Source: Synanceia verrucosa (Eukaryota > Chordata > Actinopteri > Perciformes > Synanceiidae). From it: a DNA stretch of 64,000 bases. The position numbers and the translations under genes are program-made. The notes beneath the pieces were generated by a model. It did not search any database, was not told where the DNA came from, and saw only the letters and a program-made list of their open reading frames with translations. Shown here one piece after another: positions 34,261 through 45,600 of the stretch; position 1 is the stretch's first letter; each line of letters starts with the position of its first letter. Location of the stretch: contig CM056559.1 of the NCBI GenBank assembly GCA_029721515.1, positions 11,134,501 through 11,198,500 on the forward strand. The letters are read 5' to 3'.

Positions 34261-35959
34261 GAGGCAGGCAACAATTAAAGTTCAGTTTACTTAGACAGGC
34301 AAAGTTCAGAAAAAAAGTTTCAAAGTCTTGAATCAGATGGCTATTTCATTGTGAAATTTTAAAGAACAGACAGTGGTTGTCGGTATTAAGATAGAGCTTG
34401 ATTTCTTCTATTTTGAACTTTTGTGTTCCCCTTTAAAGAGCACCTTTCATTGCACTTTTTGTGTTTTTGAAATGGAAAAGGAAAGTACTATGGATTGTTT
34501 AGTTAGATTTATTTTCAAGTGACGTTCCAGGGGTTCTGGTTTCCTGTCCAAATAAATAAATATCAGGTGAACTGGACATTCATAGTCACCCAAAGGTATT
34601 GTTGTGTATGTATATTCATCTCTGTTAGTATGTTGTATGTCTCGATACCCGATCCAGCTATGACTCTTTAATGGCCCAGTGTCTGATATTGGTGCATCCT
34701 GAAGAAGAGCAGTGTCCATTGATTATATGTTCAGTATAATTTGTAAGCACGGCATATGTTGGAGCCTTATTGGGTGAAGTCATATTCACTGTCATCATCT
34801 TCAGAGTCAAAAACTGCATTGTCTCTTTCTTTGTTTCCCTGAACAGCTACATTCTTTTATTACATGCAATAAGACGGTTGTGAATTTTCACAGGTTTATT
34901 TCTCAACATACCAGAGAAGAATTTATTTTATCCACAATATGCTTGTGAGACGGTATTTGTTGAGAGAGGCAATGCCAGGAAAGTCAGTTGTGTTCCACCA
35001 GTGACTCTGAGAGAACCTATTAAATAATTTACTAACTCTGGTAGATATTAAGTCAACATAAAATCACTATGTTCTTTATGATTTATACAATACCCCTGAA
35101 AATGAAAATAAAAAATGACAATGTTCTGATTTTAAAACATCATTCATCACTTTTCTGACAACGTGAATAAGTACCTAGGGATCCATCACCTAAGGAAGCA
35201 CATCATTAACAAAGGTGATTGATTTATCAACAAGAAACAGTCTTTCTTAGTTTGAGGTGAGTGTTCATCACCATAAAACTTCTCAGCTAAGAACTATAAA
35301 AATTTAAAGACTGAAACAGATTGCACAGGGACAACATACACTCACAGATCCACATCATGGAAATACTTAGACAGGGATGATAAATACAGGTCAAAAGGGT
35401 CATTGTTTAGATTATAGTGTTGTGTTGTTTGTGAACAATGCATTTGAAAGAATGATCTGTACTGAATCACTTCCTGATCTGATTTGTTCCTTTCTCAGTT
35501 CACTTGAGCTCAGCCTCAGCGTGGTGGCCGGGAGTGGAACTACCCCGTTCATTCGTGCATGACCTGTGAATCTTCGAAGAACGACCCAGCTAGAGAGGGA
35601 CGGGGCGACTCAGAGAACGACTCGTTCACGGATGCTGAGATAAAAACCAAAAGATGATGAAGTGACTAAGAATAAATATAAATGCAAAAACTCTGACTTA
35701 GTGAGACAAAGCAAGTCTTTGCTAGTCAAAGCTACTCCATCCCTGAAAAAGCAACATTTTTGTAATCTTTTGGATCACTGTGAAGTAAATACCAACTATA
35801 ACTCCTACTACTGAACGAATAGTGTACATGAAAATGACCTAAAGTTTTTTGTTCCTCCCATATACCAATATTACCACAGCTAGTTAGGAAGTAGGCCTAC
35901 CTGTGCTGAGCTGGCTGCGCTTACGTTTAACTCTTTGAGTTAGTATGTTTTAGTCAGTG
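34261..35959. other. No gene recognised; repeat-like patch near 35500-35640
   Basis: Most of this stretch is AT-rich. Around 35500-35640 a GC-richer patch with GTTCATTCGTGCATGACC and AACGACTCGTTCACGG words looks like part of a dispersed repeat with a weak inverted character. I saw no coding frame. Confidence 0.4.
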
Positions 35960-36304
35960 TTTTTTTTTTGCAGCGTATTGCTGATGGTGGTCTTCCACAG
36001 CCTTTGAGTAATTTCAGGGCTTCTGTGTTTTGTAGTCAGGACATAAAGAGTCAATGTATGCCACGGAGATCAAAGCAGGAAGTGGAGACAATCAGATCGG
36101 ATTGTGGACAAAAGGTGATGGTTTTTGTGAAAGTGGCCTCTGCTTTCCTCCAGACAAACAAGAACGGAGCAAGGTAAAAACAAATGTTTTTTTTCATGAT
36201 GAAATAGTCTTTTCTTTCATTTGAGCTACCCTGTGTTTTCAGAGTCAGTACAAAAACACTGGCACAAGTCACTTGTGCCAAACGGCTAGTACTCAGAGAA
36301 TTAA
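35960..36304 (-). mobile_element. TTAA-flanked MITE, copy 2 (inverted)
   Basis: Read on the minus strand from the TTAA at 36301-36304, this copy follows the family of 6943-7358 and 45194-45600. Shared words include CTCAAATGAAAGAA, GAGGCCACTTTCAC and CACTTCCTGCTTTGATCTC. The far end fades near 35960 in a poly-T run. It is more diverged at its terminus than the other two copies. Confidence 0.65.
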
Positions 36305-37611
36305 AGAGTGAAATCATAGAAAGTCAAATTCATCGTAATAATTTGTTAGTTGAGTGGGTGCCGATCCTTTCCTAACACTGACCAGTTTATGGCCTCACAA
36401 CCTTTTGAGAATAGACACATGGTCACGCTCAGCGGTGCTCCAGGCCACACAGCACTGGTGAGATTAGATGAAGAGAACAGGAGCAGAAACCACAGCAGAG
36501 GTGCTGCACCGGCCTCACCGAAGCTGTGCTACAAGTACAGATAATGTTATTCAAGCTGCGTACCTACTGATGATGGATGATTCAAAAGCTGGTGTCCATT
36601 AATATTGCATTCTTGCTGTCTTCTCAGCTTGCTCCTCATTGGCTTAAGGTGATGTCAAGCAGGACTATTGCCAGTAGTCAAAAGATTCACAGACAGCAAT
36701 AGCATCCAGCTGGAAAGAGACAGTGATGACAAGAATAATCACATATTCACTGAAAACCCTCCATCTGCTTATCTGGATATGATTTTGGAAATGACTTAAG
36801 TTAGCGTGATGCCACTGCAGCGTATCTAGCAGTGGTCTTGTTAAATGATGCGTCTCGTGCCTCATCTTCCTCACTGCCATTGTTTGTTTGTGGAGTCATT
36901 GTCTTTTGTGCTGCTTGACAGTGATTTCAGATAAGTTATCTGTCAGCATTCATTTATATATGTGAGTTGGTGAGGAAATGAATATCCAAATGTTTTCACT
37001 TTTATAAAAAGAAAACATTTTTCTCAACTGATGTGGCAATCCTGATCAATTGAGGCTGTCACATCTCGAAACACAAACGTCTAGGGCAGCATACCATTTT
37101 TATATTTTCTTGAAAACAGCTGAAAACAGAATCCAAAATGGGTTCCTGATGCAGCCAGCGTATATAGTACTGTATAGTGATACTGATTTCCTTACTATAA
37201 ACTCCCTTTGAGCGTTATGAAGTTGTATGCCATTTTCTAAAACATGACGTGCAGTAAAAACAAAGAACACATTCCCAATAAAATATCTGCAAAGGGCCTG
37301 CATGATACAAGCCACCATGATGCTTTTTAAAAAGGATGTTTCTGCTGACATTCCTGTACTTACTGAGAGTCCTGAGAGGATCTGACCTTGATTTTGTGAT
37401 TTACTGATGAAATATGGTGGCAAATTATGTTGTCTTCTGGCACAATGTACAGAGTTGGAGAAAATGAATCATTAAAACAGAAGGGGGAAATTCTGGTCCA
37501 CCTATCTTCAAAATTGTGAAAAAAACAGATTTCCTCACTTACAACATAGAGTATTTGGAACTCTGACATTTTATTTTGAATGTCTGTAAGCTGTATAGAG
37601 CTTCTCTTCAG
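36305..37611. other. No gene recognised
   Basis: A GC-richer block at 36350-36545 holds a 64-residue open frame with no family resemblance. The rest is AT-rich. No RNA gene was recognised. Confidence 0.4.
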
Positions 37612-37836
37612 ATGGGCACACACTGTGTCATTTTTGGCCCATTTTGAGCCGATTATTCACTTGTGCGACTATGTTTGGGATCAGGCTGAGTCTCAGCTTA
37701 ATCGTGTGTTGTACATAGTGTAGTACACCTCATGACCAACTCCCAATCAGCAATCCTGTGGTAGCAAGAAAATCAAACTTGTTTGAAATCCTGGTTGCCC
37801 CTCGTGATGGTATCGCACTGTTGAAGCAGAGCCATG
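37612..37836 (-). mobile_element. Dispersed repeat, copy 2 (inverted to 28674)
   Basis: The inverse of this segment matches 28674-28970 across almost its whole length, without the AT-rich insertion seen there. Opposite orientation and a distance of about 9 kb make these two independent insertions of one family. Confidence 0.75.
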
Positions 37837-40077
37837 ACAGGTTTCTTTGCAGAGAATGGCACAAATTGCCAAGGCAGCATGTTTCTTCTTGTTCGTGATC
37901 TGCCAACTACCAATCTATGCGATTTAGTTGTACAATTTGAGCTGGAGCTCAAACAACGATAGATAATATCGCACAGTGTCTGCCCAGGTTTATCAGCCAG
38001 TAGCACCTTATTTTGATTATGTAGTCATTTTGAATACTGTGTAATACTGTCACTGTGTCATTTTACTGCACCCAAGTACATAAAACTTTCATGTTGAAAC
38101 ACTGTATTGATTAGTTTCAAATCATGAACAGATTGTTGGTAGATCAAGAGGTTTTTAATTACTTGGCCAGGCTGCCACACAAATGCACCTACAGTATAAA
38201 ACAGTCATGGGTGTTAATGTGTGCCACCTGTTACATCAGTCTGTAGTGGGGCTGTTCACAACACTTAACATGACAATGAACCTATTAGAATATGGAGGAG
38301 ACTGCGGCAACAGACATCATTTACTTCAAAAAACAAAAAGGAAAAAAACTGGCATATTCTGGGCACATCTTAGTTCACATTTTCCTCTCGTCATTCCCTC
38401 CCAGGCGAGCACAGCTGCTGGAAAACAAGAGGCACTTCAGGAGAACTGGAGTAACAGGGAATGGGGGTGTTTTTGTTTCCCTGATGTCTACATTCTGACC
38501 AAGCTGGCAGTGCATACTCAGAGTAATTAGCTTACATACAGAACAATAACGCCAAACCCTTCCTGAGCATGTTCAGTGAACATATCACAGACATTACGCA
38601 GTGGTTTTGCCCCATTAAGCATACATATTTTCATGCCAAGAACCACATCCAGAAATTAACAGGCCAGCTTATAGCTGTATGAATGTGAAACAACTGCAAC
38701 AATGTGCCAAAGGGATTGTCAGGAAAAGGCCTCTACTGTTGAACAGTGCATCTGTTTCGTGAGGAAATGTTCAGTCTTAAGCCTTTTTCTTTCACTGCCA
38801 CCCCGAGTGAACACAGCTAATCTGTCGAAACAGCAAGGTGCCAGTAAGTATTGGCTGAATTGTATGTTTGGAAAAGAAATCCATCAGAAAAAATGCAAAC
38901 CTGGCCTCACAGTGTTGTGTTTTGATTAAGAGGCACCACGGGTCATCTTTTATCACGTCTGTGTTCAAATTTAAAATAAAGGAGTTTCGTCTCCTGAAAG
39001 TTTGTGAGATTAATGTAAAGTGTGACCTGAGAGCAACAGGTGAGAAAAGCAGTACTTGCCGAATTCAGTAAACCATCAAAGTAGCTGTGTGAAAATTAAA
39101 GTTGTGATTGATTGGTTTAAGCAGGGCTCGGTTCCCACGTGTCAGGAAGATTTTTTTTCTATGAACCCACCATTGAACATTTTCTAAATGCTAGTGCTTT
39201 CTAACTTAATCAGTCAGTGCCTACATAAGATACGGGCTTGTCGAGGATTCAAACCGGGGGCCCAATGTTTTGGATGGCTCTACAGATATGTGCATGGGCC
39301 TTTCTAACAAATTCAATATGGTGTGGTCGTTAACCTGGCTTGCCTCCTAATCAGTAGGGCAACATGCGCTTTTCAGATGTTACCATATTTACTTCCTGTT
39401 ACTTCCTGTTAGACGAAAGTAAACAGATGTAAATATGCATATGTAAATATTATGTTATATATTATATCATATGTAATATGTAAATATTGCTTGTGCTTAA
39501 ACCTATTTTTTGTTGTTGTTTTTAAACTCAATATAGTTCTGTATGAAGGACACAGTCATTCAAAAAAATAGATTTCAGGGATTACATGTGCAGGGCACCT
39601 TTGCACAGCTACTCTCTAATTACTTAGCTCACCTTTCTTATGAAAACAGAAAGAAAAAAATACAATGTCAGAAAAAAAGGGTGTTTTTTTTTTTTAATAC
39701 ATAGAAAGGATAATGGATAATCTGTCTAATGCATGCCCTATTGGAGACTTAACTGTGCACATCATCTCCTGGGGAAATTTAGGGGTCATAATTAATAACA
39801 GTCCTGCAGAATGAGGCTACATATTTCGCAACTTGAAGCTGAGCAAATTGGAATTATTACAAAACTGTAAGGCTGGAAAAAAAATTCTGGCGCCTTTGAG
39901 GATTATGGCCGATGATCAAACATAAACTGTTTCCTGACTTTACCATTCTCTGTGAATTTCCAACTTTTAAGAGCGGGTCATTTTTATAATTTAGATACAA
40001 TTACCATATGATTTGGCTTTGTTTGGAGTATCAATCAACAGAATATTATTTTTATAGCAGTGGCATTCACAGTGTAA
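37837..40077. other. No gene recognised
   Basis: AT-rich sequence. Open frames at 38183-38530 and 38702-39071 have no recognised protein. ATGTAAATAT-type repeats occur near 39425-39485. Confidence 0.5.
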
Positions 40078-41275
40078 GAACGTGGCTTGACACGGAATCC
40101 AAATGCACAATTCAAAGGCAAAGTATTAACAAAAGATTTATTACAAAAAGGCAAATAATAATTACAAGGAGGAATTAACACACTAACCTGTCTAACCTGA
40201 AATAAACTGAAAATATCAAAATTCAACTATCAAATTGTTATGGCCTCTGCATCCTCGGGGCGGGCTATTAGTTGTGTGATTCCCTTTGTTAGGTGCTAGC
40301 TACATTCCACGTTGTAAGCTCGATATTATTTTTTGATCTTTGTTTCATAATGGGCCAAGCCTTAGGGCCTGTTTACACATACACGGATATTTGTAAAAAC
40401 AGAGACTTTTCCCTTCGTTTGTGCCTTTCATTTACACACAAACAACGATTTCTCCTCTGAATATGATTTTCTTTTATTTTTTTTATTTCTTTTGTTTATT
40501 CCATAGAATGACTGCAGCTCTAGTTTAGAGCCCTCCTTTTGTTATATTCAGTTTTTGATTTGTTCAGCACCCACTGGCCCTTTTTGTTTCTTTTATTAGC
40601 ATTCACTCGTTTCCTTTGTATTTAAACCTTTTAACCCCTGCCAACAAATGACGTGGCATGACACGAAGAAAATCTGGTTTTATGTTGCTTCCCATTTTCC
40701 CCAACGAGCTGGGCTGTAACACAAAACACACTGGCACTGGGGCTATGAAGGTTACAACAGAAATCACAATGAATAAACGCTGACCTGACTAATAAAGAAA
40801 CTAAGGGTGCTCTGCTAAGAGGATGTGGAAAAACTAAACAAAGGACTAACGATAAACAGGAAACACTAACGGCGAGGACTAAACTATGGACTAAACACAC
40901 TACACTAAAGGGACAGAGACTACACTAACTAGACTAACCACCAAACAAAACAGCTCAACAACAGACAGACACAGATGGGGGACCTGACGTGGACTGGCTT
41001 GGAAAAACGTGGAACTGACGGATAGCCTGGCTGACAACACACAAGATGTACTGGCACAAGACAATGGGAGACGCAGACATTTATACACTAGGGAATGGGA
41101 AACAGCTGGAAACAATCAGCGGCGGGGCAGACAATCACCAGACAGGGCAGGAAGTAATGTGGCTGAAAGAGAGAGAGCGACGATTAATTTCAAAATAAAA
41201 CAGGAAATGACAAGACTGAAATAATAAACATGACCAACTTGCCAACTTGACCCGACAGACATGACACATAGAGAT
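40078..41275. repeat. Dispersed-repeat remnant, A/C-rich
   Basis: From AACGTGGCTTGACACGGAAT through the long A/C-rich, T-poor block at 40740-41275 (many ACTAAAC, GACTAAC and CACTAAA words, ending GACATGACAC), composition is strand-skewed and unlike its neighbours. I associate such text with abundant fish repeats. An unrelated T-rich stretch (about 40220-40660) appears to interrupt it. Class and exact ends are uncertain. Confidence 0.4.
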
Positions 41276-42729
41276 TAAACTGGTTTGGATATGTCACCTG
41301 AATTTTACATCAGAAAAAAGCTTCCTCTATTGCACTTGGTTAAAAGCTTGTCATGCAATACTTGCATAACATATGTACATTGAAAGAGTTACATGTCAGT
41401 GTAAGCACCCAGCCAAAGATAAAATGAGGTTTCAGAGTTGGCTAGTGTGTGTTTCCTGGCAGCTGCTTGGATCATTCCACGGAGGAGTACCTAACAGACA
41501 GTAATGATGTGATGAAGAAGAGTCATGCTATGAAGCTGTTCAGTATGTTCAGTTTCAGGTCTGATTGTTAGTTGCTTTTTAGTTACTGCGTCTGTGTTTT
41601 GACAAGCTGCACCTCCTGCAAAATCACAATATTTACAAGCTTACTGCAACATTTAATAGGATTGGACTTAATATACCATAGGCTCAATATGAATTGTCCT
41701 GCTATTGTTTTTCCCCCATAAAAGTAAAATACAATAGTAGAACATTTAATATTGTCTTTTACTTTTTTAGGAAGCAGAAGTGTATAATCAGAAAGGTCTA
41801 CTGTATTTTCAACTGTTACAGTGTTTGTAGTACATTCTCTATGAAGTTAACCATGAGCTAAGATCAGACTAGTTTCATATAGTCAAATATACATCAAAGC
41901 TTTAATATGCATTTTCCTTCTTGCTATACCTTTTATTTGGTGAAGAATGTGTTATGTGTAGCAGTGTGGTCAGAATTGCTAAGCAGAACAGCTGCACTTG
42001 TTGTTCATTGTGCTCTGCTGTCTTTGTTTTAAGCAATTTCCCAAACCTCTTTCATATGACTACATCTCTCTGTTTTGTTACTCTCTTTATGTGTAACTGG
42101 GTTTCATCTCATAAGTGAATACCAGCTGACTCACTTTGCGTTGCACAAACAGGCAAACAGTGGCTTATTGTTCAACCAAAGCTAACCGTTTTCCAGAGGT
42201 GTGTACCCAGGATATAATGGTTCATCCAGGGTACATGAACTGGTTAAATAACTAACTATATCCTGGATATGGACAGTATATACCATTGAATTTCTGGCTC
42301 AAATCATTTCAGACAGAGCTTTGCACTATCAGTTACATAATGATTTAATAACACTAGTCATTGCAGCGGTTATTTTATATCTCATGGGGCTTTCTGACAG
42401 TTCGAAAGAACTGTCATTGAGTGAAGCTCATTCTGTGTTGTTTTGTGGGATGGATGTTTTGAGCCAAGACAAAGTCCAGAGCCATGCTCCTCTTTTGAAA
42501 TGCACCGCTCTGCACCTTTTACTTTCACTCAGTATAAATGTAGTACCCTTAATATTTAATAATATTTAAGGAAAGGCCTTTTATATGTGTAATGTAATTG
42601 ATGCACATAAAAGAGGAGGAACAAGGCTGCTAATTGCCATTTTCAGTCAATTCAAATCAATATCATGGAGGCAAAATAAAAGAGCTCTGACCATGCAAAA
42701 TCTGTGGTTAATGTGACGGGTATGGTTAG
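41276..42729. other. No gene recognised
   Basis: AT-rich sequence. Open frames at 41921-42118 and 42321-42569 have no recognised family. Confidence 0.5.
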
Positions 42730-42995
42730 TTTTGCCTGAGATTATTTTCACAGCTCTGCCTTTGAAATTGGTCCGCCGCCCTGAACGGTCCAGAGCCCCG
42801 GATTGGTGCACCGGTTCTGCGGCGACCGTCTTCTACTCTGCCTCCTCCATTATGACATCATGTGTCACCACCACCCCAGCAAAAGTGGCCGTGGAGCTTG
42901 AGACATTGGTGGCTATGATTTAATGTGATCAGTCCACCTCTTGTTGCTAAACTGTGCTTGTTTGTTTAACAAAGAGATTACAATAAACAATAGTG
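42730..42995 (+). other. GC-rich block with poly(A)-type signal
   Basis: A sharply GC-richer block carries a 63-residue open frame (42732-42923) with words such as RRPERSRAPDWC and PAKVAVELETLVAMI. It is followed by a short AT-rich tail with CAATAAACAATAG near 42982, a poly(A)-type signal. The order of frame, stop, short UTR-like tail and AATAAA would fit the end of a gene or a retrocopy, but I do not recognise the protein and see no poly(A) stretch or flanking duplication. Confidence 0.25.
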
Positions 42996-43131
42996 ACTTT
43001 TTTATGCCAGACCATCGGCTTATGTTTCCTCCTTTACCCCTAGACCGCATAGGGAGTTAAGCATTTATTTAATTTGTCAGTGTTTGACTGGCATTTCATA
43101 AAAACACTGAAACCTGAATTCACTACATCAT

Positions 43132-43252
43132 CCATCCATCCATTATCTACCGCTTATCCTCATAGGGTCACGGGGGGACTGGAGCCTATCCCAGCTGTCT
43201 TAGGGCGGAAGGCAGGGTACACCCTGGACAAGTCGCCACCTCATCGCAGGGC
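43132..43252 (-). mobile_element. LINE 3' end with 13-bp target-site duplication
   Basis: A 121-bp insertion of the family at 1073-1408 and 20204-20459, truncated early. The direct repeat TTCACTACATCAT lies on both sides (43119-43131 and 43253-43265). On the minus strand it ends in ATAATGGATGGATGGA. Severe truncation at one end, a microsatellite-like tail at the other and a 13-bp duplication are the marks of target-primed reverse transcription. Confidence 0.85.
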
Positions 43253-43265
43253 TTCACTACATCAT

Positions 43266-45193
43266 ACAAACACAAAATTGATGTTGATTGCAGGGCTTTG
43301 CCTTTTTTAAATGTCATATACCATAGAAGGAGACAATATTTTAGTTGATTTTTTTCTCCCTTCCCTTTTGTTTTTCTGTTCTCTATATCTAATTCAAGGT
43401 TGATGGCCATAATTTGCCATTGTTGATACTGGAATCTAAATCCCATGATTCAGTATGATGTTATCTCTCATTAAGTGCCATTAAGTTATTTTTCTTTTAC
43501 TATGATAAAGCTTTATGGCAAAATGTTATGATGCTGTGCACCTTTAAGAGTTCACTTTAAAATCTTAGAGCTTTCTTACATAAAACGCGCTATATTTGTA
43601 CTTATCACAGTATTTAAAGCTTATTTGAGTAATATTCTAGAACATTAAATCAAATTACTCATAGCATGTGATAAGAACAGTTGATAGTCCAATAACACCA
43701 CTCAAACCACTCTCAGAGTTGTACCTTACCTGTCCAGCATAAATTGTTGTGACCTGAGCTAAACTTATGTTAGGAATCTGCAACCAAACAAGGGAGAGGA
43801 TCATAGATAACTACAATAAATACTGGATTTATATTGGACTGAAAGTGAAAAATGGGACTGTGGGATACCCATCTCGTTCTTTTTATGTGGGATGTGCAAG
43901 GTCAGGGTGTGTGCCAGCACATATCCACCAGATGCTCTGTTGCTGTGGCTTTGCTTTGGGTTATTTCTTCCCCCTAGTGGTCAAATAGTTTGTTGTAATG
44001 GTTGCTGCAATGGATTTTCTGTACCCGGTACCTACTGAGCTTTTGCTGCTTTTGTCCTACCTGTAACAGGAACTACTTGGCATGCAGATTCCAGCGATGC
44101 AGCTAATCCACGTTATGTTCTCGTAAACCTGGAGACCTTTTGTGCACTCTACGTCGTGTCAGATGAGGAGAGTGCTGAGAATGAGAGACAGAAATCAGAG
44201 AGCTGCATTTGGTTACAACAGTAAATCCCTAGAATAAGTAGGGCCTCAGTAAGTTCCTGAAATGTATGTCATGGTTCATTTTAATTGTTTTAGAAGCACA
44301 TTTTTGGAAAGTGTCTCATTTGTGAGTGTGACCCACTTTGACATGGTGTGAGAACTTGCTGGCTTATGTTTGGATTGGGTCCGTTTGTCACAGTCCCTCT
44401 ACAGCCTGCTATTGATTCATGCTCACCCTCTAAGAACACACACTGTGTAAACTAAGGTACTTATCACATTTGGTGAACTCCCTTGTGTTGGCCACAGAGC
44501 TGGACCGTTATATCCCCCATAAGGAAGTTATAACAATGTCAAGGAAGTGCGTTAGTGTGGCTGTGGGAAATGAGTGTCACTGCACTTAGCTGTGCTCTGG
44601 GAAATTAGGTCAAACTAATAGCAACCAATTTTTACTTAGCCATATTTTTCACAATTTTGATCTGCAGAAGCAGGAAATCCCAGCTTTATGTTCTTTAAGT
44701 TGAGAAATGTTAGAGAAATTAGAGGAAATGCCCATTATTTTGGCAGTTTTCCCATCTCTTAGGTACTACCACATCAGCATGTTGTTAACATCTCAAAAAG
44801 TGTTGAAAAGTGGTTTCATGAGTTCTGCTGCCCTCCCTCTAGCTCTCCAACACACTCTTTTATGTCACATTGCCAGACTTTACTGGCAAAGAAAGCCTGA
44901 GAAACACTTTGATAAGCTGAAAATCAAACATTCTAGAAATATTTGCGCATCATTTTTCACTGTGAATTATGTCATGTATTTACCTTGTCAGCACTGCCTT
45001 TTCTTTCAGAAAGGCAAATGCGGCCCATGTGTCACTAATTTGGTGATTGACCATTTCGATGGAAACCATTGTGCAGATTCAGAAATTGTACTCAATAGAA
45101 TCAAAACCTGTGACTTACGTCTAGCATGGGAAATGTTTTCCAAATTTCTTTCATTTATAGGTATATGAATCATTGTTATGGAAGATAATTCTA
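43266..45193. other. No gene recognised
   Basis: The 153-residue open frame at 44707-45168 is the longest non-transposon frame in the window. It has no family words, an even amino-acid mix and no splice context; I regard it as chance. The rest is AT-rich. Confidence 0.4.
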
Positions 45194-45600
45194 TTAACTC
45201 ATTGAGTGCTAGCCCTTTTGACCGTTTTGAGTTGTTTTCATGACGCACAGAATATTTCATGCTATGACTCTGAAAACACTGAATAGCTTGAAAAGAAGAG
45301 ACTCTCTATTTAATTATGAAAAAAAGTTTGTTTTTACCTTGTTCCATTCTTGTTTTATCTGGAGGAGAGTAGAGGCCACTTTCACCAAAATCACCACTTT
45401 TTGTCCAGATTGTGATCCAGATGGTGTATATTGTCTCTTTATGTTCCAACTACAAATTACTCACAGGCTGTGTAAGAGTGCTCTTTTCTGCAGAAAAATG
45501 GAACACCATATAATAAATACCATATAAACCATATGTTTATGGCACTCAAGCATTCTGTTTTAAAGGACGTAAATATATGCCCTTGGCACTCAGTGAGTAA
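45194..45600 (+). mobile_element. TTAA-flanked MITE, copy 3 (both ends present)
   Basis: The left end is TTAACTCATTGAGTGCTAGC (45194 on). The inverse of the right end is TTACTCACTGAGTGCCAAGG, so the terminal inverted repeats are clear over about 18 bp. The interior aligns with 6943-7358. The length of about 407 bp and lack of a frame mark it as non-autonomous. TTAA borders suggest a piggyBac origin. Confidence 0.75.

Noticed and set aside
39240..39270. GATTCAAACC text as a tRNA T-arm
   Set aside because: No cloverleaf, anticodon arm or A/B box arrangement could be assembled around it.
44707..45168. 153-residue open frame as a new gene
   Set aside because: No recognised domain, no splice or promoter context, and frames of this length arise by chance in a window of this size.
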